Source of the DNA: Candidatus Wallbacteria bacterium
GTDB taxonomy: Bacteria > Muiribacteriota > JAQTZZ01
Reading direction: 5' to 3'
Assembly: GCA_028687545.1 (NCBI GenBank)
Contig: JAQTZZ010000010.1
Span: forward strand, 1 to 50,117
DNA: 50,117 nucleotides
Shown in pieces: positions 33,715 to 45,698 of the stretch. The notes under the pieces are model-generated. The model had not been told where the DNA came from and ran no database searches. It worked only from the letters and a program-made list of their open reading frames with translations. A program made the position numbers and the translations under genes. Each line of letters opens with the position of its first letter. Position 1 is the first letter of the stretch.

Positions 33715-34734
33715 TTATCCTGGATTCTTGTCCCGGATTTTTTCCCATAAATAAAGTTGAAGTTTTCCGAACTCGCAGCAGAGGTCGAAAACCTTTTTCC
33801 AGACTTCTGCCAAATCAGCATTTTCAAAGCTTTCCACAGAATTCACTCTGATGTTTTCAAGTCTTTTGCTGATGGCTTCTGAAGCAGATTCCGGGTTATC
33901 TCCCATTCTGGCCAGCAATTCGCAGGTATACAGGTAAATCGGAACGCACCAGAGGGACAGGCTTAAATCCAGGTCGTCTCGTGTCCCTGAAAAAAGCAGG
34001 ACCTGCACGCCGAAACAATCGGCCTGGAAATCGTCGGCCTGTGAATTCACTGCGATTTCGGTATCCACTCCTGAAATTTCCTGTTTGCTGAATTTGCGCT
34101 TTTTCTGAAGCGCACGGCCATATTCCCGCGCCAGCATGAAGCTGGCCAAGGATTCTGAAAGCGATGCAGCCAGAGGTCGCTGGGCAGCAGTCAGTTCTAT
34201 TTTTTCAGGATTGAATTTTTCCGTACCCCGGATTGTCGAATTCAGGGCATGCAGAAAAGCTTCCTGATGGCTGTTTTCAGTGTAGATCTTCTTGAACGAA
34301 CTGTCTGGAGCCATCACAAACTCGATTCCATCAGTAGCCGCCTCATTCTGAGTCATGAGTCTGGAAAAGATCTTTGAGAGGAGAAATTCAAACATCAGCA
34401 TCTTTTCGTCGATCGCAATGATGAATTCACTTTCATTCGCTCTGATCAGTGCTGAACCATTTCCACCGACAGGCAAACCTCCTGATACGCATTTAGGAAC
34501 TTCAATTCCCATTTCGCTCAATGTCTTCCGAAGATCACGGCCTGTTTTTTCGATCAGGAAAAATGGCAGCAAGTTTCCGAACTTCGGGGGTGATTCCTGG
34601 ACAATCTTCTCCAGGTTGAAATAAAAATCATTGGCAGACAGGGGCAGTTCGGATTCTGCAATGTTATCGAAAATATTCTGAAAATAGGCCAGATAATATC
34701 TTCTGGTCGCTTTATCCCTGTCTCTGCTCTGCAA
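33715..34734 (-). CDS. M48-like metallopeptidase relative with degenerate zinc motif
   Basis: 339 aa as given from TTG 34734. The frame continues upstream to a TAG, and an AGGAGG sits 4 nt before an in-frame ATC at about 34767, so the true start may be a rare codon there. No signal peptide. FMLAREYGRALQKKRKF stands where M48-type enzymes have HExxH, and QADDFQADCFGVQVLLFSG matches the downstream ADxxG region. Both zinc His are Arg (R-E-Y-G-R), so peptidase activity is unlikely. Probably a regulatory or binding pseudo-enzyme; function unknown. Confidence 0.6.
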   Translation of the reverse strand: MQSRDRDKATRRYYLAYFQNIFDNIAESELPLSANDFYFNLEKIVQESPPKFGNLLPFFLIEKTGRDLRKTLSEMGIEVPKCVSGGLPVGGNGSALIRANESEFIIAIDEKMLMFEFLLSKIFSRLMTQNEAATDGIEFVMAPDSSFKKIYTENSHQEAFLHALNSTIRGTEKFNPEKIELTAAQRPLAASLSESLASFMLAREYGRALQKKRKFSKQEISGVDTEIAVNSQADDFQADCFGVQVLLFSGTRDDLDLSLSLWCVPIYLYTCELLARMGDNPESASEAISKRLENIRVNSVESFENADLAEVWKKVFDLCCEFGKLQLYLWEKIRDKNPG

Positions 34735-34836
34735 TGAATCCAGAAAAAGTTCCGGGTCTTTCCTGATATATCCTCCTGCAGTAATTCTATTCTATCTGAA
34801 ATGAAGATAAACTTACAAGATTGATAGTGAAGATGA

Positions 34837-34889
34837 GATGGGGACATGTCGTCCCACAATTCATACCCAAGCCACGACGTGTCCCCATC
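34837..34889. repeat. Inverted repeat with 16-bp arms
   Basis: GATGGGGACATGTCGT (34837-34852) and ACGACGTGTCCCCATC (34874-34889) pair at 15 of 16 positions. Similar GGGGACATGTCC palindromes often accompany REP-associated transposases, but none is present. The rest of the 363-nt gap (34735-35097) has no gene I can support. Confidence 0.65.
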
Positions 34890-35097
34890 GATAAGTAATC
34901 AACTACAATACCATAATCTATGAGTTTTACTGTATTATGCTCTTCAAGTCCAAATGTCCGATTATAAGAAACCAAACCAGCAGTAGCATAAGCTGGCTCA
35001 CACAGTTTAACGTAAATTTCTTGCCGTTGCGACATATTTGATGTAGAATTTTATCAAACATGCTGAAAGTTTCTTGTTTTTCAAGGGGATCATAAAT

Positions 35098-35634
35098 ATG
35101 ACTGATAAGATTCTGGCAGGGCAGATGAAAGCTTATCTCAGGCACGAGATATCGTGCTCTGATCTGGCGGCCTGGGTTGATCAAGCCTTGAAAGAAAATG
35201 ACATGGAACAGAGGTTTAGCAGACTGTTGAGTGAGTTGGCTGTCAGCATGCTCGAAACAAAAAAGCTGTCTTTCGAAGACTGCGAAAAGCTCTTGCGAAA
35301 AATCGGCTATGAGATCCGACTTGATGTCCGGCTTGGGGCAAAGGAGTGGAAGGAATACTCTCTCAGGGTCGCTGAGAAATGCTGCGACTTTCTGCGCGAA
35401 AAGTACTGCGTGAAAAGAGTCATCCTGTTCGGCTCCCTGGCCAATGGAAATTTCCGGCCGGATTCGGACATCGACCTGCTCGTCGAAGGCCTGCCGCCGC
35501 ATCTTTTCATTAAAGCTTCTGCCGAAGTATCGGACCTTGTCGATGACGTTGAAATAAACCTCGTTCCTTATGAGCGTGCATACGAATCCTTGAAAACTCT
35601 GGCACTTGCCGAAGGAAAGACTCTCTATGGATAA
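35098..35634 (+). CDS. MNT-type nucleotidyltransferase antitoxin (MntA-like)
   Basis: 178 aa from ATG 35098, with AAGGGGAT 7 nt upstream. The N-terminal ~90 residues are helical. The nucleotidyltransferase signature VILFGSLANGNFRPDSDIDL (about residues 108-127) has the GS..xG and SDxDL catalytic residues. A later DVEINLV gives the third carboxylate. MntA proteins AMPylate and silence a HepT RNase toxin. The next gene overlaps by 8 nt and is HepT-like, matching that system. Confidence 0.85.
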   Translation: MTDKILAGQMKAYLRHEISCSDLAAWVDQALKENDMEQRFSRLLSELAVSMLETKKLSFEDCEKLLRKIGYEIRLDVRLGAKEWKEYSLRVAEKCCDFLREKYCVKRVILFGSLANGNFRPDSDIDLLVEGLPPHLFIKASAEVSDLVDDVEINLVPYERAYESLKTLALAEGKTLYG

Positions 35635-36085
35635 TTCAGCCTTTCGAGAATTAATCTATGCCGAGCTTTCCAACCTTACAAGGCTCAGTGAGGAGAGCAA
35701 AGGAATTCTGTCGGGAATTTCGGACTCCCCCGACGTAGCGACTACCCGTGCAGCCGGGAGCATTCTTCACGATTTCTACAATGGAGTGGAGAACATTTTC
35801 AAGAGGATAGCGCAGACAATCGACTGTGAAGTCCCATCAGAGAATCATTGGCACAAAGAACTTCTTGCTCTGATGACCAAACCTACAGACCGAAGAAAGA
35901 ATGCGATTTCAAGCGAACTTTCCTTGAAACTGAAAGATTATCTGAAATTCAGGCACTTGTATCGCAATACTTATGGATTCGACCTGAGCTGGAATGAACT
36001 GACCTCTCTTATCCAAGATCTCGGTAACATCACAGCACAATTCAAGCAGGAGATTGAGGAATTCCTAGGAAATTTGCAGCATTAA
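35627..36085 (+). CDS. HEPN/HepT-like RNase toxin
   Basis: 152 aa from ATG 35627, overlapping the MNT gene. All-helical. FRHLYRNTYGFDLSW near residue 118 corresponds to the HEPN active region. In classical HepT the pattern is RX4HXY; here it reads R-x4-N-x-Y, which I also recall from a HepT-like subfamily with RHxxRNxY. The Tyr that would be AMPylated is present. Translation coupled to the antitoxin is the usual arrangement. Confidence 0.8.
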   Translation: MDNSAFRELIYAELSNLTRLSEESKGILSGISDSPDVATTRAAGSILHDFYNGVENIFKRIAQTIDCEVPSENHWHKELLALMTKPTDRRKNAISSELSLKLKDYLKFRHLYRNTYGFDLSWNELTSLIQDLGNITAQFKQEIEEFLGNLQH

Positions 36086-36116
36086 TAAATACCCTGAAAA
36101 ATGATTGATTAGGAAC

Positions 36117-36144
36117 TGGATCCCTGCTTTCGCAGGAATGACGG
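36117..36144. repeat. Short dispersed hairpin repeat (GGATCCCTGCTTTCGCAGGAATGAC type)
   Basis: CCTGC-TTTC-GCAGG forms a short stem-loop in the classic CTGGATCCC...GGAATGACGG context found in intergenic DNA of many bacteria. A related CCCGCAGAAAGCGGG hairpin occurs near 42416-42430. It directly precedes the ribosome site of the next gene. Confidence 0.5.
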
Positions 36145-36151
36145 AGAATAC

Positions 36152-36421
36152 TTGTATCACGAAATCACAGACTTTCGCCTGCTGGACAAATTTAAACTGG
36201 AATTAACCTTTGACAATGGCAAAACCGGAATCGTTGATTTAAGCGGATATGCAAAAAAAGGTGGAGTTTTCAAAAGCTTTGAAGAGATTGAATATTTCCA
36301 GAAAGTCGATCTTAACCGGGAACTGGGCGTGCTCAGTTGGCCAGGTGGAGTGGATATTTCTCCTGAAACTCTTTATCACTTGGCAACCGGAGAACCTCTG
36401 CCCGCCTGGATGGAGAGTTGA
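36152..36421 (+). CDS. DUF2442 protein
   Basis: 89 aa from a TTG at 36152 with GGAG about 6 nt upstream. The DUF2442 signature is clear: LTFDNGKTGIVDLSGYAKKG, GVFKSFEEIEYFQKVDL and SWPGGVDISPETLYHLA. Such genes often sit beside DUF4160 genes as putative toxin-antitoxin pairs; no DUF4160 gene is visible here. It follows the MNT/HEPN pair by 66 nt. Confidence 0.85.
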   Translation: MYHEITDFRLLDKFKLELTFDNGKTGIVDLSGYAKKGGVFKSFEEIEYFQKVDLNRELGVLSWPGGVDISPETLYHLATGEPLPAWMES

Positions 36422-36501
36422 TTCCGCAATAGCCTACTAACAGGATCAAGTCGTAATTGGGTACGAAATTGGATCCCCTCCACTTTGTTTCAGGGATTAA
36501 G

Positions 36502-36877
36502 AAGCTGTAATCCTTCGCTGCGCTCAGGATAACATCTTCTAAAAAAACAACCATAACCTGTCATCTCTTTTTTTTCTCCGTTTTAATACTTCTTAGCCGC
36601 TCCCGGATCTGGTGGGGTTGAGAGGGCCGCTCCAAACCGTGGGTAAAGACGCGGGATCTTTCTTAGTCGGAAAACCAATTCTGTTGTTGAACATGTGGTA
36701 AGAACGTACTGTGATCGAAGCAAAATACTTTTTACACCCCGCAGGGGTGTTCAGAGGGGCAGAGTCCCTCTGATTGGAGGGATCGCTAAGGGAGGAAAAA
36801 ATCCTCCCTTAGCCTATATTGCACGCATACCAACGGGGTCAGGTTGCCAGAAACGAAGTCCCCTACGCTGCGCTCGG
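36502..36877. repeat. Repeat-rich gene-free stretch with two CTGCGCTC-type hairpins
   Basis: Within the 523-nt gap after the DUF2442 gene (36422-36944) I see no gene. AATCCTTCGCTGCGCTCAGG (36511 onward) and GTCCCCTACGCTGCGCTCGG (36858 onward) are two copies of a small intergenic repeat. The 39-bp repeat (36612-36650) and the hairpins after the 5S gene also lie here. Confidence 0.5.
36612..36650. repeat. 39-bp dispersed repeat, copy 2
   Basis: Same element as 28746-28784 (32 of 39 identical). The first copy lies on the 5' side of a stable-RNA gene (tmRNA) and this one lies downstream of the rRNA operon. Confidence 0.6.
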
Positions 36878-36930
36878 GGATTAATTTTCCGTAGTAAAAT
36901 TTTCACTACGTTCAAATTTTAACGGAAAAT
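36735..36930 (-). terminator. Cluster of four hairpins downstream of 5S, likely rRNA operon terminators
   Basis: Reading away from the 5S gene there are four stem-loops: ATTTTCCGT..AATTTTAACGGAAAAT (near 36885-36930), a perfect 12-bp GCTAAGGGAGGA/TCCTCCCTTAGC (36785-36813), CAGAGGG/CCCTCTG (about 36754-36774) and ACACCCC/GGGGTGT (36735-36751). After the last stem the minus strand has AAAAAGTATTTTGC-like sequence. Stacked hairpins fit strong transcription termination. Confidence 0.55.
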
Positions 36931-36944
36931 AAAAAGGAAATGTT

Positions 36945-37060
36945 CCTGGCAACTACCTACTCTCCCACACAGTTGCCCATGCAGTACCATCGGCTCAAGC
37001 GGGCTTAACTTCTGTGTTCGGAACGGGAACAGGTGTGACCCCGCCGACTTGCCACCAAGA
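36945..37060 (-). rRNA. rrf: 5S ribosomal RNA
   Basis: About 116 nt. The minus strand reads GGTGGCAAGTCGGCGGGGTC, then ACACCTGTTCCCGTTCCGAA and CACAGAAGTTAAGCCCGCTT, ending GGAGAGTAGGTAGTTGCCAG: the standard 5S sequence. TGTTCTTGG at one end pairs with CCAGGAACA at the other, forming helix I. Third gene of the 16S-23S-5S operon. Confidence 0.96.
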
Positions 37061-37116
37061 ACATTTCCTTCTTATCAATGGTTGGTCTTTGAAAACTCTT
37101 TCATTCAAGGTACAAT

Positions 37117-41886
<4,770 letters not shown>

Positions 41887-41989
41887 ATATGGAATGAGCT
41901 TGTGACTCATTTTATCCGTTTGCATTTTTACTGAATAAATTCAGTAAAAATACATGTTCGCTGATCGAAAGATCATGTCTTTGACATGA

Positions 41990-42015
41990 CCCACACTTAG
42001 CATGACACTTACCAA
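41990..42015 (-). other. 5' arm of the 16S rRNA processing stem
   Basis: CCCACACTTAGCATGACACT, then TACCAA, is nearly complementary to 40235-40257 on the other side of 16S. The pair should form the long double-stranded stem cut by RNase III. Confidence 0.75.
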
Positions 42016-42082
42016 TTTTCAAACACCGTGATCCGTTTGGTTACCCTGCTGAAAAGTCTTTCATTTTCAGTCAGTACGGATT

Positions 42083-42112
42083 ATTTTAATCTTGCGATTA
42101 AAAACCTGTCAA
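42083..42112 (-). promoter_or_regulatory. rRNA promoter P1
   Basis: TTGACA (42112-42107), 18-nt spacer, TAAAAT (42088-42083). Nearest to 16S of four TTGACA-type promoter-like sites upstream of the rRNA operon. Confidence 0.6.
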
Positions 42113-42177
42113 TTACTTTTCTGCTTTTTTTGCGACTTTGACCGTCTGAAGTGTTTTTCAACTTTGACGTGGTGTTT

Positions 42178-42206
42178 ATTTTCTCTTATCGCATTCAAGC
42201 TGTCAA
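42178..42206 (-). promoter_or_regulatory. rRNA promoter P2
   Basis: TTGACA (42206-42201), 17-nt spacer, GAAAAT (42183-42178). It starts 94 bp upstream of P1 in a diverged copy of the same block. Confidence 0.55.
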
Positions 42207-42273
42207 TTCTTTATATTTTTTTCTTTGACCCGTGACCTTCAAAAATGTCTTTCAACTCATGAAGGTGCATTTT

Positions 42274-42302
42274 ATTATCGCAGTCTGCGATTTCAGTGTC
42301 AA
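42274..42302 (-). promoter_or_regulatory. rRNA promoter P3
   Basis: TTGACA (42302-42297), 17-nt spacer, GATAAT (42279-42274). Best match of the four; 96 bp upstream of P2. Confidence 0.7.
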
Positions 42303-42462
42303 ATACTTTTTTTTTATTATTTATCCGACCCGTGACCTTGACTGAGGAAAACAGATCGCCTGGCTTTCTTGGAAGCCGTTGAGCCGAGCATTGCAGGGCT
42401 TTACGGATTCTTAGTCCCGCAGAAAGCGGGGAACGGGGTTTGCGAACCCTCTGTATGTTTCC

Positions 42463-42491
42463 AGTATCTTACTATCCAAGGCCTGTGTCAA
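42463..42491 (-). promoter_or_regulatory. rRNA promoter P4
   Basis: TTGACA (42491-42486), 17-nt spacer, GATACT (42468-42463). It is 189 bp upstream of P3, about two repeat periods. The rest of the 734-nt gap (41887-42620) holds the rRNA leader and hairpin-forming sequence near 42360-42440; no gene is seen. Confidence 0.5.
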
Positions 42492-42620
42492 TAATATTTG
42501 CGACCTGTGACCTGAGGTGGTGAATGGTGAATGGATGTAATGGCGCTGCTCCACTGCACACTTTCTTTTGATATCATATCTATATTGATAACCTCAATCT
42601 TCAATTTAAAGGAACTCAGC

Positions 42621-43286
42621 ATGCAGCAATGGAATCAGATTTTCAAGAAAGACGGGAAGGTTTTCACCAAAATCCAGGAGGACATGCCGAGTCTGGCCAG
42701 GCTGTTTAAAAAAAGCGGCTTGAAGCGAATCCTGGACCTGGGCAGCGGGTCAGGCAGGCATGTGGTTTATCTTGCGTCCAAAGGTTTTGAACTGCACGGC
42801 CTGGATATCGCTGATTCCGGGCATGCCATCAGCAGGGAATGGCTGAAGCGGAAAAATCTTCAGGCTGAGCTTGCAATCGGCTCCATTTATGAGAAATTCC
42901 CCTATTGCGACGGATTTTTCGATGCAGTCATCTCCACTCAAGTCATCCATCATCAGAAAATCGAGAACATCAGGAAAGCAATCAACGAGATAGAGCGCGT
43001 GCTCAGGCCTGGAGGCTTTGTATTCATCACAGTCATGAAGCGCAACTGGTTCAAACTCTGGCCCAGGATGCAGATGATCAAACGCAGAGACAGGAAACTC
43101 ACTGATTTCAAGGTGATTGCTGAGCGTACCTTTGTATTCACTGAGGGCGGCGAAAAAGGACTTCCTCATTATATTTTCAATAAAGATATATTGAAGAGAG
43201 AGTTCAAATCATTCGACATCCAGTGGATCAAAGTCGACTCTGAGCGGCGGAACTACTGCCTGCTGGCCAGGAAAAAGTGCCTGTAA
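42621..43286 (+). CDS. SAM-dependent class I methyltransferase
   Basis: 221 aa from ATG 42621, with AAGGAA 6 nt upstream; a longer frame from 42531 begins in promoter DNA and is rejected. Motif I RILDLGSGSGRHVVYLASKG, motif II at GLDIADSG, and VISTQVIHHQKIE, RVLRPGGFVFI are classic for Rossmann methyltransferases of the UbiE/Methyltransf_11 group. The substrate is not evident. Divergent from the rRNA operon. Confidence 0.9.
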   Translation: MQQWNQIFKKDGKVFTKIQEDMPSLARLFKKSGLKRILDLGSGSGRHVVYLASKGFELHGLDIADSGHAISREWLKRKNLQAELAIGSIYEKFPYCDGFFDAVISTQVIHHQKIENIRKAINEIERVLRPGGFVFITVMKRNWFKLWPRMQMIKRRDRKLTDFKVIAERTFVFTEGGEKGLPHYIFNKDILKREFKSFDIQWIKVDSERRNYCLLARKKCL

Positions 43287-43313
43287 GGGTTTTCCACATC
43301 GTGATAATTTTTT

Positions 43314-43338
43314 TGAACAAAGCGCAGATTTCCGCGTT
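43314..43338 (+). promoter_or_regulatory. Possible ECF-type promoter (TGAAC - CGTT)
   Basis: TGAACA (43314-43319) and CGTT (43335-43338) are spaced about as in ECF-sigma promoters (TGAAAC/GAAC...CGT). They lie just upstream of the ECF sigma gene, which would allow autoregulation. Weak on sequence alone. Confidence 0.3.
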
Positions 43339-43358
43339 TATATATCAGGGAGCAGAAA

Positions 43359-43880
43359 ATGGATGACAAGACGATAAAACAGACTGCCCTGAAAAACCGC
43401 GACGAGGCTTTTAAAATGCTGTTCGACCTCTATTTTGACAGGATCACGCGCTACTGCCTGCATCTTACCGGTGAGCCGGACGAGAGCTTTGACATCGCCC
43501 AGGAAGTCCTGATCAAGGCCAGCCTGGAAGAAGCGCTGTATTCGGACGGTTTTCAGATCAGGGCCTGGCTCTACCGCGTGGCCAGGAACGCCTGTCTCAG
43601 CTATTTCCGGGAACTGAAGAAGAAATTCCGGTTCCTGAATATGTACAGGGTCGAAGAGTCTAATTCTGAAACAATTGAGCGGAACCTGGAATACGAACGG
43701 ATCAACAGGCTGCTCTCGAAAATCCCGCCCAAATTCCGCAACGTGCTGTACCTGAGGTTTTATGAGGATATGAGCTATGAGGAAATCGCAGAAGTCGAGA
43801 AAATCCCGGTCGGTTCAGTGAAATCAAGGCTTTCCTTCGCCAAGGAATATCTTGCAGAGGTGCTGAAAAATGAGCAGTGA
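43359..43880 (+). CDS. ECF-subfamily RNA polymerase sigma factor
   Basis: 173 aa. GGAG lies 6 nt before the ATG. Sigma region 2 (YFDRITRYCLHLTG, SFDIAQEVLIKASLEEAL, IRAWLYRVARNACLSYFREL) and region 4 (IPPKFRNVLYLRFYEDMSYE, EIAEVEKIPVGSVKSRL) are complete, with no regions 1 or 3, as in ECF sigma factors. It overlaps the next gene by 11 nt, the place where an anti-sigma factor is usually encoded. Confidence 0.94.
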   Translation: MDDKTIKQTALKNRDEAFKMLFDLYFDRITRYCLHLTGEPDESFDIAQEVLIKASLEEALYSDGFQIRAWLYRVARNACLSYFRELKKKFRFLNMYRVEESNSETIERNLEYERINRLLSKIPPKFRNVLYLRFYEDMSYEEIAEVEKIPVGSVKSRLSFAKEYLAEVLKNEQ

Positions 43881-44262
43881 AAAAACTTATACTGCGCTGC
43901 GTAAGAATCAGCCGGCAGTCAGGAAAGGCCCGGAACTTGCCTGCCGGCTGCTGGCTCAAGCCGGAAGGATCAGCAGATACCGCAGAATGTTCTGGCTGCT
44001 GATCGCCCTGATTTCGGCAGCGGCGCTTGCCGCCGCATACAATGGAAGTGTTTTTACGCTTGAAGTCCCCTCGAACGTCTCCCTTGGGCCCGAAACGGCC
44101 TTCTCAGCCGACCCGTCGCTTGCCCTGTACGCACCTGTCAGAGTCAACTATTTCTGGCAGGTGGCCCGGGCGGCTTTTTACCAGGCGCTTTTCGTCCTGA
44201 TGCTGGTAATTATTTTCACAGAGTTCAAGAACCGGTTTGCGATAAAAATGCACTTCGCCTAG
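43870..44262 (+). CDS. Two-TM membrane protein, candidate anti-sigma or regulator
   Basis: 130 aa. A basic cytosolic N-terminus (about 45 residues) is followed by one TM helix (FWLLIALISAAALAAAYNG), a ~45-residue loop and a second TM (FYQALFVLMLVIIFTEF). No zinc-anti-sigma HxxxCxxC motif is present. Its ATG lies inside the sigma gene, so it is translationally coupled, as anti-sigma genes are. That role is inferred from position only. Confidence 0.7.
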   Translation: MSSEKTYTALRKNQPAVRKGPELACRLLAQAGRISRYRRMFWLLIALISAAALAAAYNGSVFTLEVPSNVSLGPETAFSADPSLALYAPVRVNYFWQVARAAFYQALFVLMLVIIFTEFKNRFAIKMHFA

Positions 44263-44291
44263 GCCTGGCGGGGTAAAAGCTGGAGGATGCC

Positions 44292-45542
44292 ATGAAACTC
44301 AAGACCATCGCCCGCGTATTCGTTCTCTCCTTCCTGATTTTGCTGCTGGCAGGGTTCTGCTTTCATAAACTGATGCTGGAGAAGCTCCTGCAGGGGCTCG
44401 AAAAAGGTACGATCGATCCTGGAAAAGAGAGCAGACTGCAGGTGGCTGATTTCATGTACAACTCAGAACAGAAGGATTTCGCAGCCAGGCTTTACGAAGC
44501 AGGACAGATTCTCATCAGGGCAGTGCCCAGCCCTGACCGGGCTTTTAACGATTACATGGAAGACAGTGCGAAAGGGCTGGCTCATTTTGAAAGCGCGGAG
44601 ATCAGGGATACACTGAGCAGCCTTGCGGAACTGATCAGTTCTGACGGCAAGTACATTGCGCGCGTCCTGAGAGGCGGAACCGACGTATTCCCTCCCGGGC
44701 CGCATTTGTTTACCGCCACCCGGCTGAGTGCCAAGGCTTTCTCGGTCTATGCCGCCTGGCTGTTCTCGCAGGGCCGGCCGGCAGAAGCGGTGGGCATGTT
44801 GCAAAGAGCGCTGTTCACAGGGCTGGCGGTTTCAAGAGGGCAGGGTGGAGAAAACAGCCTGATCAGCGGGATGATTGGACAGGCGATAGTTTCGATTGTC
44901 TACAGGCCTCTATCCGATTATCTCTGTGATGGAAAAAATTCCCTTTCCGACGACCTGCGGCAGTCAATGATTGAACTCCTGACCATGCAGGAAAACTACC
45001 AGCTTTCCTTTGAGGAATATCTCAGGGCAGAACAGGAAATCGGGGTTAAGTACTTTGAAGGTTTGTACAGGCAGTACCCTGTCACCATGTATATTTACGA
45101 GAAAATCTACCGTTACGGCGAATGTTCGGAAGATACTTTCGTGTCAGTGACGAAGCGGGGTATGAGAGCAGAACAGAATGGTGATCTGATAAAAAAACCG
45201 GACGAGTTTGGAAAAGCCCTTGATAATTTCGTGAACGGCAATCTCTTCATCACCCCGTGGCTGATCAATTTTCCCAAAGCAAGCATCAAGTTCAAAACCA
45301 ACAAGGCACTCGGAAGAGCCATCCGCTCGGCTCTGACCGGAGTCATCGAAGAAGATCCCTTTTCCCCGGGCCAGAAACTCAAAGTGCTGCGCAGCGGTGG
45401 AACAGTCGAGATTTACTCGGTGGGCCCGGACTTGAAGGATGACGGAGGCGATGTTGTCAAGCGTTCAGAATGGAACACGAATTTTCAGGCCAAAGATATC
45501 GGATATCAGTTCCCGGAAAAGAACTGTAAGCTGCATGATTGA
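44292..45542 (+). CDS. Membrane-anchored protein of unknown function in the ECF cluster
   Basis: 416 aa. GGAGG lies 5 nt before the ATG. One N-terminal TM anchor (ARVFVLSFLILLLAGFCFHK) precedes a long helical extracytoplasmic domain. The C-terminus DPFSPGQKLKVLRSGGTVEI, then YSVGPDLKDDGG, matches the DPF...YSxGpDgkDdGG tail common in secreted proteins of Planctomycetes, Verrucomicrobia and related groups. It lies 29 nt after the two-TM gene, so probably the third gene of the sigma operon. A terminator follows at 45556. Confidence 0.78.
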   Translation: MKLKTIARVFVLSFLILLLAGFCFHKLMLEKLLQGLEKGTIDPGKESRLQVADFMYNSEQKDFAARLYEAGQILIRAVPSPDRAFNDYMEDSAKGLAHFESAEIRDTLSSLAELISSDGKYIARVLRGGTDVFPPGPHLFTATRLSAKAFSVYAAWLFSQGRPAEAVGMLQRALFTGLAVSRGQGGENSLISGMIGQAIVSIVYRPLSDYLCDGKNSLSDDLRQSMIELLTMQENYQLSFEEYLRAEQEIGVKYFEGLYRQYPVTMYIYEKIYRYGECSEDTFVSVTKRGMRAEQNGDLIKKPDEFGKALDNFVNGNLFITPWLINFPKASIKFKTNKALGRAIRSALTGVIEEDPFSPGQKLKVLRSGGTVEIYSVGPDLKDDGGDVVKRSEWNTNFQAKDIGYQFPEKNCKLHD

Positions 45543-45555
45543 TTGGAGCAGATCG

Positions 45556-45589
45556 AAAAGGCCGCCACGACCGGACGGCCTTTTCTGTT
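45556..45589 (+). terminator. Rho-independent terminator of the ECF operon
   Basis: AAAAGGCCG (45556-45564) pairs with CGGCCTTTT (45576-45584), followed by CTGTT. It sits 13 nt after the stop of the sigma operon. Confidence 0.8.
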
Positions 45590-45698
45590 ATGTTTCGCCG
45601 TGCGCTTTTCAGTGAAGCAGCTGTCATACTGGGGATTCTTCTGCTCCAGAAGATCATCTTCGAACTTGATTTCAGGTGTTTTCACTGGAAATTAACCA

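Noticed and set aside
34787-35035. 82-codon minus-strand frame (MSQRQEIYVKLCEP...)
   Set aside because: The first half looks somewhat protein-like, but there is no ribosome site and it runs through the inverted repeat; at most a gene remnant.
36020-36085. HEPN active-site His replaced by Asn as evidence of an inactive toxin
   Set aside because: I recall a HepT-like subfamily with RHxxRNxY, so Asn may be normal here.
42390-42440. tRNA-like stem with GGGTTCGCAAACCC on the minus strand
   Set aside because: No cloverleaf: the T-loop lacks TTCRA spacing and no matching acceptor or anticodon arm was found; better explained as a hairpin repeat.
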